Assembly: GCA_947179485.1 (NCBI GenBank)
Contig: OX359249.1
Coordinates: 4,588,001 to 4,652,000 of the forward strand
Reading direction: 5' to 3'
From: Allacma fusca
Lineage: Eukaryota > Arthropoda > Collembola > Symphypleona > Sminthuridae
Length of the DNA: 64,000 nucleotides
Made by a program: the position numbers and the translations under genes. The notes under the pieces were generated by a model that did no database searches, was not told where the DNA came from, and saw only the letters and a list, made by a program, of their open reading frames with translations. This document shows, one piece after another, positions 1 to 15,600 of the stretch. Position 1 is the stretch's first letter. The number at the start of each line of letters is the position of its first letter.

Positions 1-3000
1 TATGGGTACATAACTAGAAGCACTAGGTGCGAGGGGTCACGATTCTGTACTTGGATTGAAATTCCTTATTGAATTGTGGAAATGGTAGTAGGAAACGTAC
101 TTGACCCTGTCAGTTCGAACAAAAACGACAGAGTCCACTTTGGAACTTCCAGGCCGAAAATTCTCGATATGGGTACATAACTAGAAGCACTAGGTGCGAG
201 GGGTCACGATTCTGTACTTGGGTTGAAATTACTTATTGAATTGTGGAAATGGTAGTAGGAAACGTACTTGACCCTGTCAGTTCGAACAAAAACGACAAAG
301 TCCACTTTGGAACTTCCAGGCCGAAAATTCGCGATATGGGTACATAACTAGAAGCACTAGGTGCCAGGGGTCACGATTCTGTACTTGGATTGAAATTCCT
401 TATTGAATTGTGGAAATGGTAGTAGGAAACGTACTTGACCCTGTCAGTTCGAACAAAAACGACAGAGTCAACTTAGGAACTTCTAGGCCGAAAATTCTCG
501 ATATGGGTACATAACTAGAAGCACTAGGTGCGAGGGGTCACGATTCTGTACTTGGATTGAAATTCCTTATTGAATTGTGGAAAGGGTAGTAGGAAACGTA
601 CTTGACCCTGTCAGTTCGAACAAAAACGACAGAGTCCACTTTGGAACTTCCAGGCCGAAAATTCTCGATATGGGTACATAACTAGAAGCACTAGGTGCGA
701 GGGGTCACGATTCTTTACTTGGATTGAAATTCCTTATTGAATTGTGGAAATGGTAGTAGGAAACGTACTTGACCCTATCAGTTCGAACAAAAACGACAGA
801 GTCCACTTTGGAACTTCCAGGCCGAAATTTCACGATATGGGTACATAACTAGAAGCACTAGGTGCCAGGGGTCACGATTCTGTACTTGGATTGAAATTCC
901 TTATTGAATTGTGGAAATGGTAGTAGGAAACGTACTTGACCCTGTCAGTTCGAACAAAAACGACAGAGTCCACTTTGGAACTTCCAGGCCGAAAATTCTC
1001 GATATGGGTACATAACTAGAAGCACTAGGTGCCAGGGGTCACGATTCTGTACTTGGATTGAAATTCCTTATTGAATTGTGGAAAGGGTAGTAGGAAACGT
1101 ACTTGACCCTGTCAGTTCGAACAAAAACGACAGAGTCCACTTTGGAACTTCCAGGCCGAAATTTCGCGATATGGGTACATAACTAGAAGCACTAGGTGCC
1201 AGGGGTCACGATTCTGTACTTGGATTGAAATTCCTTTGAGAATTATGGAAATGGTAGAAGAAACGTACTTGACCCTGTCAGTTCGAACAAAAACGACAGA
1301 GTCCACTTTCGAACTTCCAGGCCGAAATTTCGCGATATGGGTACATAACTAAAAGCACTAGGTGCCAGGGGTCACGATTCTGTACTTGGATTGAAATTCC
1401 TTTGAGAATTATGGAAATGGTAGTAGGAAACGTACTTGACCCTGTCAGTTCGAACAAAAACGACAGAGTCCACTTTGGAACCCTCAGGCCGAAATTTCAC
1501 GATATGGGTACATAACTAGAAGCACTAGGTGCGAGGGGTCACGATACTGTACTTGGATTGAAATTTCTTATTGAATTGTGGAAATGGTAGTAGGAAACGT
1601 ACTTGACCCTGCCAGTTCGAACAAAAACGACAGAGTCCACTTTGGAACTTCCAGGCCGAAAATTCTCGATATGGGTACATAACTAGAAGCACTAGGTGCG
1701 AGGGGTCACGATTCTGTACTTGGATTGAAATTCCTTATTGAATTGTGGAAAGGGTAGTAGGAAACGTACTTGACCCTGTCAGTTCGAACAAAAACGACAG
1801 AGTCCACTTTGGAACTTCCAGGCCGAAATTTCACGATATGGGTACATAACTAGAAGCACTAGGTGCGAGGGGTCACGATTCTGTACTTGGATTGAAATTC
1901 CTTATTGAATTGTGGAAATGGTAGTAGGAAACGTACTTGACCCTGTCAGTTCGAACAAAAACGACAGAGTCCACTTTGGAACTTCCAGGCCGAAAATTCT
2001 CGATATGGGTACATAACTAGAAGCACTAGGTGCGAGGGGTCACGATTCTGTACTTGGGTTGAAATTACTTATTGAATTGTGGAAATGGTAGTAGGAAACG
2101 TACTTGACCCTGTCAGTTCGAACAAAAACGACAGAGTCCACTTTGGAACTTCCAGGCCGAAAATTCGCGATATGGGTACATAACTAGAAGCACTAGGTGC
2201 CAGGGGTCACGATTCTGTACTTGGATTGAAATTCCTTATTGAATTGTGGAAATGGTAGTAGGAAACGTACTTGACCCTGTCAGTTCGAACAAAAACGACA
2301 GAGTCCACTTTGGAACTTCCAGGCCGAAATTTCGCGATATGGGTACATAACTAGAAGCACTAGGTGCGAGGGGTCACGATTCTTTACTTGGATTGAAATT
2401 ACTTTGAGAATTATGGAAATGGTAGTAGGAAACGTACTTGACCCTTTCAGTTCGAACAAAAACGACAGAGTCCACTTTCGAACTTCCAGGCCGAAATTTC
2501 GCGATATGGGTACATAACTAAAAGCACTAGGTGCCAGGGGTCACGATTCTGTACTTGGATTGAAATTCCTTTGAGAATTATGGAAATGGTAGTAAAACGT
2601 ACTTGACCCTGTCAGTTCGAACAAAAACGACAGAGTCCACTTTGGAACCCTCAGGCCGAAATTTCACGATATGGGTACATAACTAGAAGCACTAGGTGCG
2701 AGGGGTCACGATACTGTACTTGGATTGAAATTTCTTATTGAATTGTGGAAATGGTAGTAGGAAACGTACTTGACCCTGCCAGTTCGAACAAAAACGACAG
2801 AGTCCACTTTGGAACTTCCAGGCCGAAAATTCTCGATATGGGTACATAACTAGAAGCACTAGGTGCGAGGGGTCACGATTCTGTACTTGGATTGAAATTC
2901 CTTATTGAATTGTGGAAAGGGTAGTAGGAAACGTACTTGACCCTGTCAGTTCGAACAAAAACGACAGAGTCCACTTTGGAACTTCCAGGCCGAAATTTTA

Positions 3001-6000
3001 CGATATGGGTACATAACTAGAAGCACTAGGTGCGAGGGGTCACGATTCTGTACTTGGATTGAAATTCCTTATTGAATTGTGGAAATGGTAGTAGGAAACG
3101 TACTTGACCCTGTCAGTTCGAACAAAAACGACAGAGTCCACTTTGGAACTTCCAGGCCGAAAATTCTCGATATGGGTACATAACTAGAAGCACTAGGTGC
3201 GAGGGGTCACGATTCTGTACTTGGGTTGAAATTACTTATTGAATTGTGGAAATGGTAGTAGGAAACGTACTTGACCCTGTCAGTTCGAACAAAAACGACA
3301 GAGTCCACTTTGGAACTTCCAGGCCGAAAATTCGCGATATGGGTACATAACTAGAAGCACTAGGTGCCAGGGGTCACGATTCTGTACTTGGATTGAAATT
3401 CCTTATTGAATTGTGGAAAGGGTAGTAGGAAACGTACTTGACCCTGTCAGTTCGAACAAAAACGACAGAGTCCACTTTGGAACTTCCAGGCCGAAAATTC
3501 TCGATATGGGTACATAACTAGAAGCACTAGGTGCCAGGGGTCACGATTCTGTACTTGGATTGAAATTCCTTATAGAATTCTGGAAATGGTAGTAGGAAAC
3601 GTACTTGACCCTGTCAGTTCGAACAAAAACGACAGAGTCCACTTTGGAACTTCCAGGCCGAAATTTCGCGATATGGGTACATAACTAGAAGCACTAGGTG
3701 CCAGGGGTCACGATTCTGTACTTGGATTGAAATTCCTTATTGAATTGTGGAAAGGGTAGTAGGAAACGTACTTGACCCTGTCAGTTCGAACAAAAACGAC
3801 AGAGTCCACTTTGGAACCCTCAGGCCGAAATTTCACGATATGGGTACATAACTAGAAGCACTAGGTGCGAGGGGTCACGATACTGTACTTGGATTGAAAT
3901 TTCTTATTGAATTGTGGAAATGGTAGTAGGAAACGTACTTGACCCTGCCAGTTCGAACAAAAACGACAGAGTCCACTTTGGAACTTCCAGGCCGAAAATT
4001 CTCGATATGGGTACATAACTAGAAGCACTAGGTGCGAGGGGTCACGATTCTGTACTTGGATTGAAATTCCTTATTGAATTGTGGAAAGGGTAGTAGGAAA
4101 CGTACTTGACCCTGTCAGTTCGAACAAAAACGACAGAGTCCACTTTGGAACTTCCAGGCCGAAATTTTACGATATGGGTACATAACTAGAAGCACTAGGT
4201 GCGAGGGGTCACGATTCTGTACTTGGATTGAAATTCCTTATTGAATTGTGGAAATGGTAGTAGGAAACGTACTTGACCCTGTCAGTTCGAACAAAAACGA
4301 CAGAGTCCACTTTGGAACTTCCAGGCCGAAAATTCTCGATATGGGTACATAACTAGAAGCACTAGGTGCGAGGGGTCACGATTCTGTACTTGGGTTGAAA
4401 TTACTTATTGAATTGTGGAAATGGTAGTAGGAAACGTACTTGACCCTGTCAGTTCGAACAAAAACGACAGAGTCCACTTTGGAACTTACAGGCCGAAAAT
4501 TCGCGATATGGGTACATAACTAGAAGCACTAGGTGCCAGGGGTCACGATTCTGTACTTGGATTGAAATTCCTTATTGAATTGTGGAAAGGGTAGTAGGAA
4601 ACGTACTTGACCCTGTCAGTTCGAACAAAAACGACAGAGTCCACTTTGGAACTTCCAGGCCGAAAATTCTCGATATGGGTACATAACTAGAAGCACTAGG
4701 TGCCAGGGGTCACGATTCTGTACTTGGATTGAAATTCCTTATAGAATTCTGGAAATGGTAGTAGGAAACGTACTTGACCCTGTCAGTTCGAACAAAAACG
4801 ACAGAGTCCACTTTGGAACTTCCAGGCCGAAATTTCGCGATATGGGTACATAACTAGAAGCACTAGGTGCCAGGGGTCACGATTCTGTACTTGGATTGAA
4901 ATTCCTTATTGAATTGTGGAAAGGGTAGTAGGAAACGTACTTGACCCTGTCAGTTCGAACAAAAACGACAGAGTCCACTTTGGAACTTCCAGGCCGAAAA
5001 TTCTCGATATGGGTACATAACTAGAAGCACTAGGTGCCAGGGGTCACGATTCTGTACTTGGATTGAAATTCCTTATAGAATTCTGGAAATGGTAGTAGGA
5101 AACGTACTTGACCCTGTCAGTTCGAACAAAAACGACAGAGTCCACTTTGGAACTTCCAGGCCGAAATTTCGCGATATGGGTACATAACTAGAAGCACTAG
5201 GTGCGAGGGGTCACGATTCTGTACTTGGATTGAAATTCCTTATTGAATTGTGGAAATGGTAGTAGGAAACGTACTTGACCCTGTCAGTTCGAACAAAAAC
5301 GACAGAGCCCACTTTGGAACTTCCAGGCCGAAATTTCGCGATATGGGTACATAACTAGAAGCACTAGGTGCCAGGGGTCACGATTCTTTACTTGGATTGA
5401 AATTACTTTGAGAATTATGGAAATGGTAGTAGGAAACGTACTTGACCCTTTCAGTTCGAACAAAAACGACAAAGTCCACTTTCGAACTTCCAGGCCGAAA
5501 TTTCGCGATATGGGTACATAACTAAAAGCACTAGGTGCCAGGGGTCACGATTCTGTACTTGGATTGAAATTCCTTTGAGAATTATGGAAATGGTAGTAGG
5601 AAACGTACTTGACCCTGTCAGTTCGAACAAAAACGACAGAGTCCACTTTGGAACCCTCAGGCCGAAATTTCACGATATGGGTACATAACTAGAAGCACTA
5701 GGTGCCAGGGGTCACGATTCTGTACTTGGATTGAAATTTCTTATTGAATTGTGGAAATGGTAGTAGGAAACGAACTTGACCCTGCCAGTTCGAACAAAAA
5801 CGACAGAGTCCACTTTGGAACTTTCAGGCCGAAAATTCTCGATATGGGTACATAACTAGAAGCACAAGGTGCGAGGGGTCACGATTCTGTACTTGGATTG
5901 AAATTCCTTATTGAATTGTGGAAATGGTAGTAGGAAACGTACTTGACCCTGTCAGTTCGAACAAAAACGACAGAGTCCACTTTGGAACTTCCAGGCCGAA

Positions 6001-9000
6001 ATTTCACGATATGGGTACATAACTAGAAGCACTAGGTGCGAGGGGTCACGATTCTGTACTTGGATTGAAGTTCCTTATTGAATTGTGGAAATGGTAGTAG
6101 GAAACGTACTTGACCCTGTCAGTTCGAACAAAAACGACAGAGTCCACTTTGGAACTTCCAGGCCGAAAATTCTCGATATGGGTACATAACTAGAAGCACT
6201 AGGTGCGAGGGGTCACGATTCTGTACTTGGATTGAAATTCCGTATTGAATTGTGGAAATGGTAGAAGGAAACGTACTTGACCCTGTCAGTTCGAACAAAA
6301 ACGACAGAGTCCACTTTGGAACTTCCAGGCCGAAAATTCTCGATATTGGTACATAACTAGAAGCACTAGGTGCGAGGGGTCACGATTCTGTACTTGGATT
6401 GAAATTCCTTATTGAATTGTGGAAATGGTAGTAGGAAACGTACTTGACCCTGTCAGTTCGAACAAAAACGACAGAGTCCACTTTGGAACTTCCAGGCCGA
6501 AATTTCGCGATATGGGTACATAACTAGAAGCACTAGGTGCGAGGGGTCACGATTCTGTACTTGGATTGAAATTCCTTATTGAATTGTGGAAATGGTAGTA
6601 GGAAACGTACTTGACCCTGTCAGTTCGAACAAAAACGACAGAGCCCACTTTGGAACTTCCAGGCCGAAATTTCGCGATATGGGTACATAACTAGAAGCAC
6701 TAGGTGCCAGGGGTCACGATTCTTTACTTGGATTGAAATTACTTTGAGAATTATGGAAATGGTAGTAGGAAACGTACTTGACCCTTTCAGTTCGAACAAA
6801 AACGACAAAGTCCACTTTCGAACTTCCAGGCCGAAATTTCGCGATATGCGTACATAACTAAAAGCACTAGGTGCCAGGGGTCACGATTCTGTACTTGGAT
6901 TGAAATTCCTTTGAGAATTATGGAAATGGTAGTAGGAAACGTACTTGACCCTGTCAGTTCGAACAAAAACGACAGAGTCCACTTTGGAACCCTCAGGCCG
7001 AAATTTCACGATATGGGTACATAACTAGAAGCACTAGGTGCCAGGGGTCACGATTCTGTACTTGGATTGAAATTTCTTATTGAATTGTGGAAATGGTAGT
7101 AGGAAACGAACTTGACCCTGCCAGTTCGAACAAAAACGACAGAGTCCACTTTGGAACTTTCAGGCCGAAAATTCTCGATATGGGTACATAACTAGAAGCA
7201 CAAGGTGCGAGGGGTCACGATTCTGTACTTGGATTGAAATTCCTTATTGAATTGTGGAAATGGTAGTAGGAAACGTACTTGACCCTGTCAGTTCGAACAA
7301 AAACGACAGAGTCCACTTTGGAACTTCCAGGCCGAAATTTCACGATATGGGTACATAACTAGAAGCACTAGGTGCGAGGGGTCACGATTCTGTACTTGGA
7401 TTGAAGTTCCTTATTGAATTGTGGAAATGGTAGTAGGAAACGTACTTGACCCTGTCAGTTCGAACAAAAACGACAGAGTCCACTTTGGAACTTCCAGGCC
7501 GAAAATTCTCGATATGGGTACATAACTAGAAGCACTAGGTGCGAGGGGTCACGATTCTGTACTTGGATTGAAATTCCGTATTGAATTGTGGAAATGGTAG
7601 AAGGAAACGTACTTGACCCTGTCAGTTCGAACAAAAACGACAGAGTCCACTTTGGAACTTCCAGGCCGAAAATTCTCGATATTGGTACATAACTAGAAGC
7701 ACTAGGTGCGAGGGGTCACGATTCTGTACTTGGATTGAAATTCCTTATTGAATTGTGGAAATGGTAGTAGGAAACGTACTTGACCCTGTCAGTTCGAACA
7801 AAAACGACAGAGTCCACTTTGGAACTTCCAGGCCGAAAATTCGCGATATGGGTACATAACTAGAAGCACTAGGTGCCAGGGGTCACGATTCTGTACTTGG
7901 ATTGAAATTCCTTATTGAATTGTGGAAATGGTAGTAGGAAACGTACTTGACCCTGTCAGTTCGAACAAAAACGACAGAGTCCACTTTGGAACTTCCAGGC
8001 CGAAATTTCGCGATATGGGTACATAACTAGAAGCACTAGGTGCGAGGGGTCACGATTCTTTACTTGGATTGAAATTACTTTGAGAATTATGGAAATGGTA
8101 GTAGGAAACGTACTTGACCCTTTCAGTTCGAACAAAAACGACAGAGTCCACTTTCGAACTTCCAGGCCGAAATTTCGCGATATGGGTACATAACTAAAAG
8201 CACTAGGTGCCAGGGGTCACGATTCTGTACTTGGATTGAAATTCCTTTGAGAATTATGGAAATGGTAGTAGGAAACGTACTTGACCCTGTCAGTTCGAAC
8301 AAAAACGACAGAGTCCACTTTGGAACCCTCAGGCCGAAATTTCACGATATGGGTACATAACTAGAAGCACTAGGTGCGAGGGGTCACGATACTGTACTTG
8401 GATTGAAATTTCTTATTGAATTGTGGAAATGGTAGTAGGAAACGTACTTGACCCTGCCAGTTCGAACAAAAACGACAGAGTCCACTTTGGAACTTCCAGG
8501 CCGAAAATTCTCGATATGGGTACATAACTAGAAGCACTAGGTGCGAGGGGTCACGATTCTGTACTTGGATTGAAATTCCTTATTGAATTGTGGAAAGGGT
8601 AGTAGGAAACGTACTTGACCCTGTCAGTTCGAACAAAAACGACAGAGTCCACTTTGGAACTTCCAGGCCGAAATTTCACGATATGGGTACATAACTAGAA
8701 GCACTAGGTGCGAGGGGTCACGATTCTGTACTTGGATTGAAATTCCTTATTGAATTGTGGAAATGGTAGTAGGAAACGTACTTGACCCTGTCAGTTCGAA
8801 CAAAAACGACAGAGTCCACTTTGGAACTTCCAGGCCGAAAATTCTCGATATGGGTACATAACTAGAAGCACTAGGTGCGAGGGGTCACGATTCTGTACTT
8901 GGGTTGAAATTACTTATTGAATTGTGGAAATGGTAGTAGGAAACGTACTTGACCCTGTCAGTTCGAACAAAAACGACAGAGTCCACTTTGGAACTTCCAG

Positions 9001-10826
9001 GCCGAAAATTCGCGATATGGGTACATAACTAGAAGCACTAGGTGCCAGGGGTCACGATTCTGTACTTGGATTGAAATTCCTTATTGAATTGTGGAAAGGG
9101 TAGTAGGAAACGTACTTGACCCTGTCAGTTCGAACAAAAACGACAGAGTCCACTTTGGAACTTCCAGGCCGAAAATTCTCGATATGGGTACATAACTAGA
9201 AGCACTAGGTGCCAGGGGTCACGATTCTGTACTTGGATTGAAATTCCTTATAGAATTCTGGAAATGGTAGTAGGAAACGTACTTGACCCTGTCAGTTCGA
9301 ACAAAAACGACAGAGTCCACTTTGGAACTTCCAGGCCGAAATTTCGCGATATGGGTACATAACTAGAAGCACTAGGTGCGAGGGGTCACGATTCTGTACT
9401 TGGATTGAAATTCCTTATTGAATTGTGGAAATGGTAGTAGGAAACGTACTTGACCCTGTCAGTTCGAACAAAAACGACAGAGCCCACTTTGGAACTTCCA
9501 GGCCGAAATTTCGCGATATGGGTACATAACTAGAAGCACTAGGTGCCAGGGGTCACGATTCTTTACTTGGATTGAAATTACTTTGAGAATTATGGAAATG
9601 GTAGTAGGAAACGTACTTGACCCTTTCAGTTCGAACAAAAACGACAAAGTCCACTTTCGAACTTCCAGGCCGAAATTTCGCGATATGGGTACATAACTAA
9701 AAGCACTAGGTGCCAGGGGTCACGATTCTGTACTTGGATTGAAATTCCTTTGAGAATTATGGAAATGGTAGTAGGAAACGTACTTGACCCTGTCAGTTCG
9801 AACAAAAACGACAGAGTCCACTTTGGAACCCTCAGGCCGAAATTTCACGATATGGGTACATAACTAGAAGCACTAGGTGCCAGGGGTCACGATTCTGTAC
9901 TTGGATTGAAATTTCTTATTGAATTGTGGAAATGGTAGTAGGAAACGAACTTGACCCTGCCAGTTCGAACAAAAACGACAGAGTCCACTTTGGAACTTCC
10001 AGGCCGAAAATTCTCGATATGGGTACATAACTAGAAGCACAAGGTGCGAGGGGTCACGATTCTGTACTTGGATTGAAATTCCTTATTGAATTGTGGAAAT
10101 GGTAGTAGGAAACGTACTTGACCCTGTCAGTTCGAACAAAAACGACAGAGTCCACTTTGGAACTTCCAGGCCGAAATTTCACGATATGGGTACATAACTA
10201 GAAGCACTAGGTGCGAGGGGTCACGATTCTGTACTTGGATTGAAGTTCCTTATTGAATTGTGGAAATGGTAGTAGGAAACGTACTTGACCCTGTCAGTTC
10301 GAACAAAAACGACAGAGTCCACTTTGGAACTTCCAGGCCGAAAATTCTCGATATGGGTACATAACTAGAAGCACTAGGTGCGAGGGGTCACGATTCTGTA
10401 CTTGGATTGAAATTCCGTATTGAATTGTGGAAATGGTAGAAGGAAACGTACTTGACCCTGTCAGTTCGAACAAAAACGACAGAGTCCACTTTGGAACTTC
10501 CAGGCCGAAAATTCTCGATATTGGTACATAACTAGAAGCACTAGGTGCGAGGGGTCACGATTCTGTACTTGGATTGAAATTCCTTATTGAATTGTGGAAA
10601 TGGTAGTAGGAAACGTACTTGACCCTGTCAGTTCGAACAAAAACGACAGAGCCCACTTTGGAACTTCCAGGCCGAAATTTCGCGATATGGGTACATAACT
10701 AGAAGCACTAGGTGCCAGGGGTCACGATTCTTTACTTGGATTGAAATTACTTTGAGAATTATGGAAATGGTAGTAGGAAACGTACTTGACCCTTTCAGTT
10801 CGAACAAAAACGACAGAGTCCACTTT
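1..10826 (+). repeat. Satellite higher-order block, copy A
   Basis: Diagnostic monomer variants in this interval reappear in the same order in copy B. The offset is 12688 bp for the first part (for example the short GTAAAACG variant at about 2591 and 15279). It is 11519 bp for the later part (variant monomers at 5284, 6620 and 9459 match 16803, 18139 and 20978). The offset change of 1169 bp equals seven monomers and corresponds to one extra 7-mer in this copy. The correspondence breaks at 10826/22345, where copy B skips two monomers. Copy A may begin before the window. Confidence 0.85.
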
Positions 10827-12688
10827 CGAACTTCCAGGCCGAAATTTCGCGATATGGGTACATAACTAAAAGCACTAGGTGCCAGGGGTCACGATTCTGT
10901 ACTTGGATTGAAATTCCTTTGAGAATTATGGAAATGGTAGTAGGAAACGTACTTGACCCTGTCAGTTCGAACAAAAACGACAGAGTCCACTTTGGAACCC
11001 TCAGGCCGAAATTTCACGATATGGGTACATAACTAGAAGCACTAGGTGCCAGGGGTCACGATTCTGTACTTGGATTGAAATTTCTTATTGAATTGTGGAA
11101 ATGGTAGTAGGAAACGAACTTGACCCTGCCAGTTCGAACAAAAACGACAGAGTCCACTTTGGAACTTCCAGGCCGAAAATTCTCGATATGGGTACATAAC
11201 TAGAAGCACAAGGTGCGAGGGGTCACGATTCTGTACTTGGATTGAAATTCCTTATTGAATTGTGGAAAGGGTAGTAGGAAACGTACTTGACCCTGTCAGT
11301 TCGAACAAAAACGACAGAGTCCACTTTGGAACTTCCAGGCCGTAATTTCGCGATATGGGTACATAACTAGAAGCACTAGGTGCGAGGGGTCACGATTCTG
11401 TACTTGGATTGAAATTCCTTATTGAATTGTGGAAATGGTAGTAGGAAACGTACTTGACCCTGTCAGTTCGAACAAAAACGACAGAGTCCACTTTGGAACT
11501 TCCAGGCCGAAATTTCACGATATGGGTACATAACTAGAAGCACTAGGTGCGAGGGGTCACGATTCTGTACTTGGATTGAAGTTCCTTATTGAATTGTGGA
11601 AATGGTAGTAGGAAACGTACTTGACCCTGTCAGTTCGAACAAAAACGACAGAGTCCACTTTGGAACTTCCAGGCCGAAAATTCTCGATATGGGTACATAA
11701 CTAGAAGCACTAGGTGCGAGGGGTCACGATTCTTTACTTGGATTGAAATTCCTTATTGAATTGTGGAAATGGTAGTAGGAAACGTACTTGACCCTATCAG
11801 TTCGAACAAAAACGACAGAGTCCACTTTGGAACTTCCAGGCCGAAATTTCACGATATGGGTACATAACTAGAAGCACTAGGTGCCAGGGGTCACGATTCT
11901 GTACTTGGATTGAAATTCCTTATTGAATTGTGGAAATGGTAGTAGGAAACGTACTTGACCCTGTCAGTTCGAACAAAAACGACAGAGTCCACTTTGGAAC
12001 TTCCAGGCCGAAAATTCTCGATATGGGTACATAACTAGAAGCACTAGGTGCCAGGGGTCACGATTCTGTACTTGGATTGAAATTCCTTATTGAATTGTGG
12101 AAAGGGTAGTAGGAAACGTACTTGACCCTGTCAGTTCGAACAAAAACGACAGAGTCCACTTTGGAACTTCCAGGCCGAAATTTCGCGATATGGGTACATA
12201 ACTAGAAGCACTAGGTGCCAGGGGTCACGATTCTGTACTTGGATTGAAATTCCTTTGAGAATTATGGAAATGGTAGAAGAAACGTACTTGACCCTGTCAG
12301 TTCGAACAAAAACGACAGAGTCCACTTTCGAACTTCCAGGCCGAAATTTCGCGATATGGGTACATAACTAAAAGCACTAGGTGCCAGGGGTCACGATTCT
12401 GTACTTGGATTGAAATTTCTTATTGAATTGTGGAAATGGTAGTAGGAAACGTACTTGACCCTGCCAGTTCGAACAAAAACGACAGAGTCCACTTTGGAAC
12501 TTCCAGGCCGAAAATTCTCGATATGGGTACATAACTAGAAGCACTAGGTGCGAGGGGTCACGATTCTGTACTTGGATTGAAATTCCTTATTGAATTGTGG
12601 AAAGGGTAGTAGGAAACGTACTTGACCCTGTCAGTTCGAACAAAAACGACAGAGTCCACTTTGGAACTTCCAGGCCGAAATTTCACGA

Positions 12689-15600
12689 TATGGGTACATA
12701 ACTAGAAGCACTAGGTGCGAGGGGTCACGATTCTGTACTTGGATTGAAATTCCTTATTGAATTGTGGAAATGGTAGTAGGAAACGTACTTGACCCTGTCA
12801 GTTCGAACAAAAACGACAGAGTCCACTTTGGAACTTCCAGGCCGAAAATTCTCGATATGGGTACATAACTAGAAGCACTAGGTGCGAGGGGTCACGATTC
12901 TGTACTTGGGTTGAAATTACTTATTGAATTGTGGAAATGGTAGTAGGAAACGTACTTGACCCTGTCAGTTCGAACAAAAACGACAAAGTCCACTTTGGAA
13001 CTTCCAGGCCGAAAATTCGCGATATGGGTACATAACTAGAAGCACTAGGTGCCAGGGGTCACGATTCTGTACTTGGATTGAAATTCCTTATTGAATTGTG
13101 GAAATGGTAGTAGGAAACGTACTTGACCCTGTCAGTTCGAACAAAAACGACAGAGTCCACTTAGGAACTTCTAGGCCGAAAATTCTCGATATGGGTACAT
13201 AACTAGAAGCACTAGGTGCGAGGGGTCACGATTCTGTACTTGGATTGAAATTCCTTATTGAATTGTGGAAAGGGTAGTAGGAAACGTACTTGACCCTGTC
13301 AGTTCGAACAAAAACGACAGAGTCCACTTTGGAACTTCCAGGCCGAAAATTCTCGATATGGGTACATAACTAGAAGCACTAGGTGCGAGGGGTCACGATT
13401 CTTTACTTGGATTGAAATTCCTTATTGAATTGTGGAAATGGTAGTAGGAAACGTACTTGACCCTATCAGTTCGAACAAAAACGACAGAGTCCACTTTGGA
13501 ACTTCCAGGCCGAAATTTCACGATATGGGTACATAACTAGAAGCACTAGGTGCCAGGGGTCACGATTCTGTACTTGGATTGAAATTCCTTATTGAATTGT
13601 GGAAATGGTAGTAGGAAACGTACTTGACCCTGTCAGTTCGAACAAAAACGACAGAGTCCACTTTGGAACTTCCAGGCCGAAAATTCTCGATATGGGTACA
13701 TAACTAGAAGCACTAGGTGCCAGGGGTCACGATTCTGTACTTGGATTGAAATTCCTTATTGAATTGTGGAAAGGGTAGTAGGAAACGTACTTGACCCTGT
13801 CAGTTCGAACAAAAACGACAGAGTCCACTTTGGAACTTCCAGGCCGAAATTTCGCGATATGGGTACATAACTAGAAGCACTAGGTGCCAGGGGTCACGAT
13901 TCTGTACTTGGATTGAAATTCCTTTGAGAATTATGGAAATGGTAGAAGAAACGTACTTGACCCTGTCAGTTCGAACAAAAACGACAGAGTCCACTTTCGA
14001 ACTTCCAGGCCGAAATTTCGCGATATGGGTACATAACTAAAAGCACTAGGTGCCAGGGGTCACGATTCTGTACTTGGATTGAAATTCCTTTGAGAATTAT
14101 GGAAATGGTAGTAGGAAACGTACTTGACCCTGTCAGTTCGAACAAAAACGACAGAGTCCACTTTGGAACCCTCAGGCCGAAATTTCACGATATGGGTACA
14201 TAACTAGAAGCACTAGGTGCGAGGGGTCACGATACTGTACTTGGATTGAAATTTCTTATTGAATTGTGGAAATGGTAGTAGGAAACGTACTTGACCCTGC
14301 CAGTTCGAACAAAAACGACAGAGTCCACTTTGGAACTTCCAGGCCGAAAATTCTCGATATGGGTACATAACTAGAAGCACTAGGTGCGAGGGGTCACGAT
14401 TCTGTACTTGGATTGAAATTCCTTATTGAATTGTGGAAAGGGTAGTAGGAAACGTACTTGACCCTGTCAGTTCGAACAAAAACGACAGAGTCCACTTTGG
14501 AACTTCCAGGCCGAAATTTCACGATATGGGTACATAACTAGAAGCACTAGGTGCGAGGGGTCACGATTCTGTACTTGGATTGAAATTCCTTATTGAATTG
14601 TGGAAATGGTAGTAGGAAACGTACTTGACCCTGTCAGTTCGAACAAAAACGACAGAGTCCACTTTGGAACTTCCAGGCCGAAAATTCTCGATATGGGTAC
14701 ATAACTAGAAGCACTAGGTGCGAGGGGTCACGATTCTGTACTTGGGTTGAAATTACTTATTGAATTGTGGAAATGGTAGTAGGAAACGTACTTGACCCTG
14801 TCAGTTCGAACAAAAACGACAGAGTCCACTTTGGAACTTCCAGGCCGAAAATTCGCGATATGGGTACATAACTAGAAGCACTAGGTGCCAGGGGTCACGA
14901 TTCTGTACTTGGATTGAAATTCCTTATTGAATTGTGGAAATGGTAGTAGGAAACGTACTTGACCCTGTCAGTTCGAACAAAAACGACAGAGTCCACTTTG
15001 GAACTTCCAGGCCGAAATTTCGCGATATGGGTACATAACTAGAAGCACTAGGTGCGAGGGGTCACGATTCTTTACTTGGATTGAAATTACTTTGAGAATT
15101 ATGGAAATGGTAGTAGGAAACGTACTTGACCCTTTCAGTTCGAACAAAAACGACAGAGTCCACTTTCGAACTTCCAGGCCGAAATTTCGCGATATGGGTA
15201 CATAACTAAAAGCACTAGGTGCCAGGGGTCACGATTCTGTACTTGGATTGAAATTCCTTTGAGAATTATGGAAATGGTAGTAAAACGTACTTGACCCTGT
15301 CAGTTCGAACAAAAACGACAGAGTCCACTTTGGAACCCTCAGGCCGAAATTTCACGATATGGGTACATAACTAGAAGCACTAGGTGCGAGGGGTCACGAT
15401 ACTGTACTTGGATTGAAATTTCTTATTGAATTGTGGAAATGGTAGTAGGAAACGTACTTGACCCTGCCAGTTCGAACAAAAACGACAGAGTCCACTTTGG
15501 AACTTCCAGGCCGAAAATTCTCGATATGGGTACATAACTAGAAGCACTAGGTGCGAGGGGTCACGATTCTGTACTTGGATTGAAATTCCTTATTGAATTG

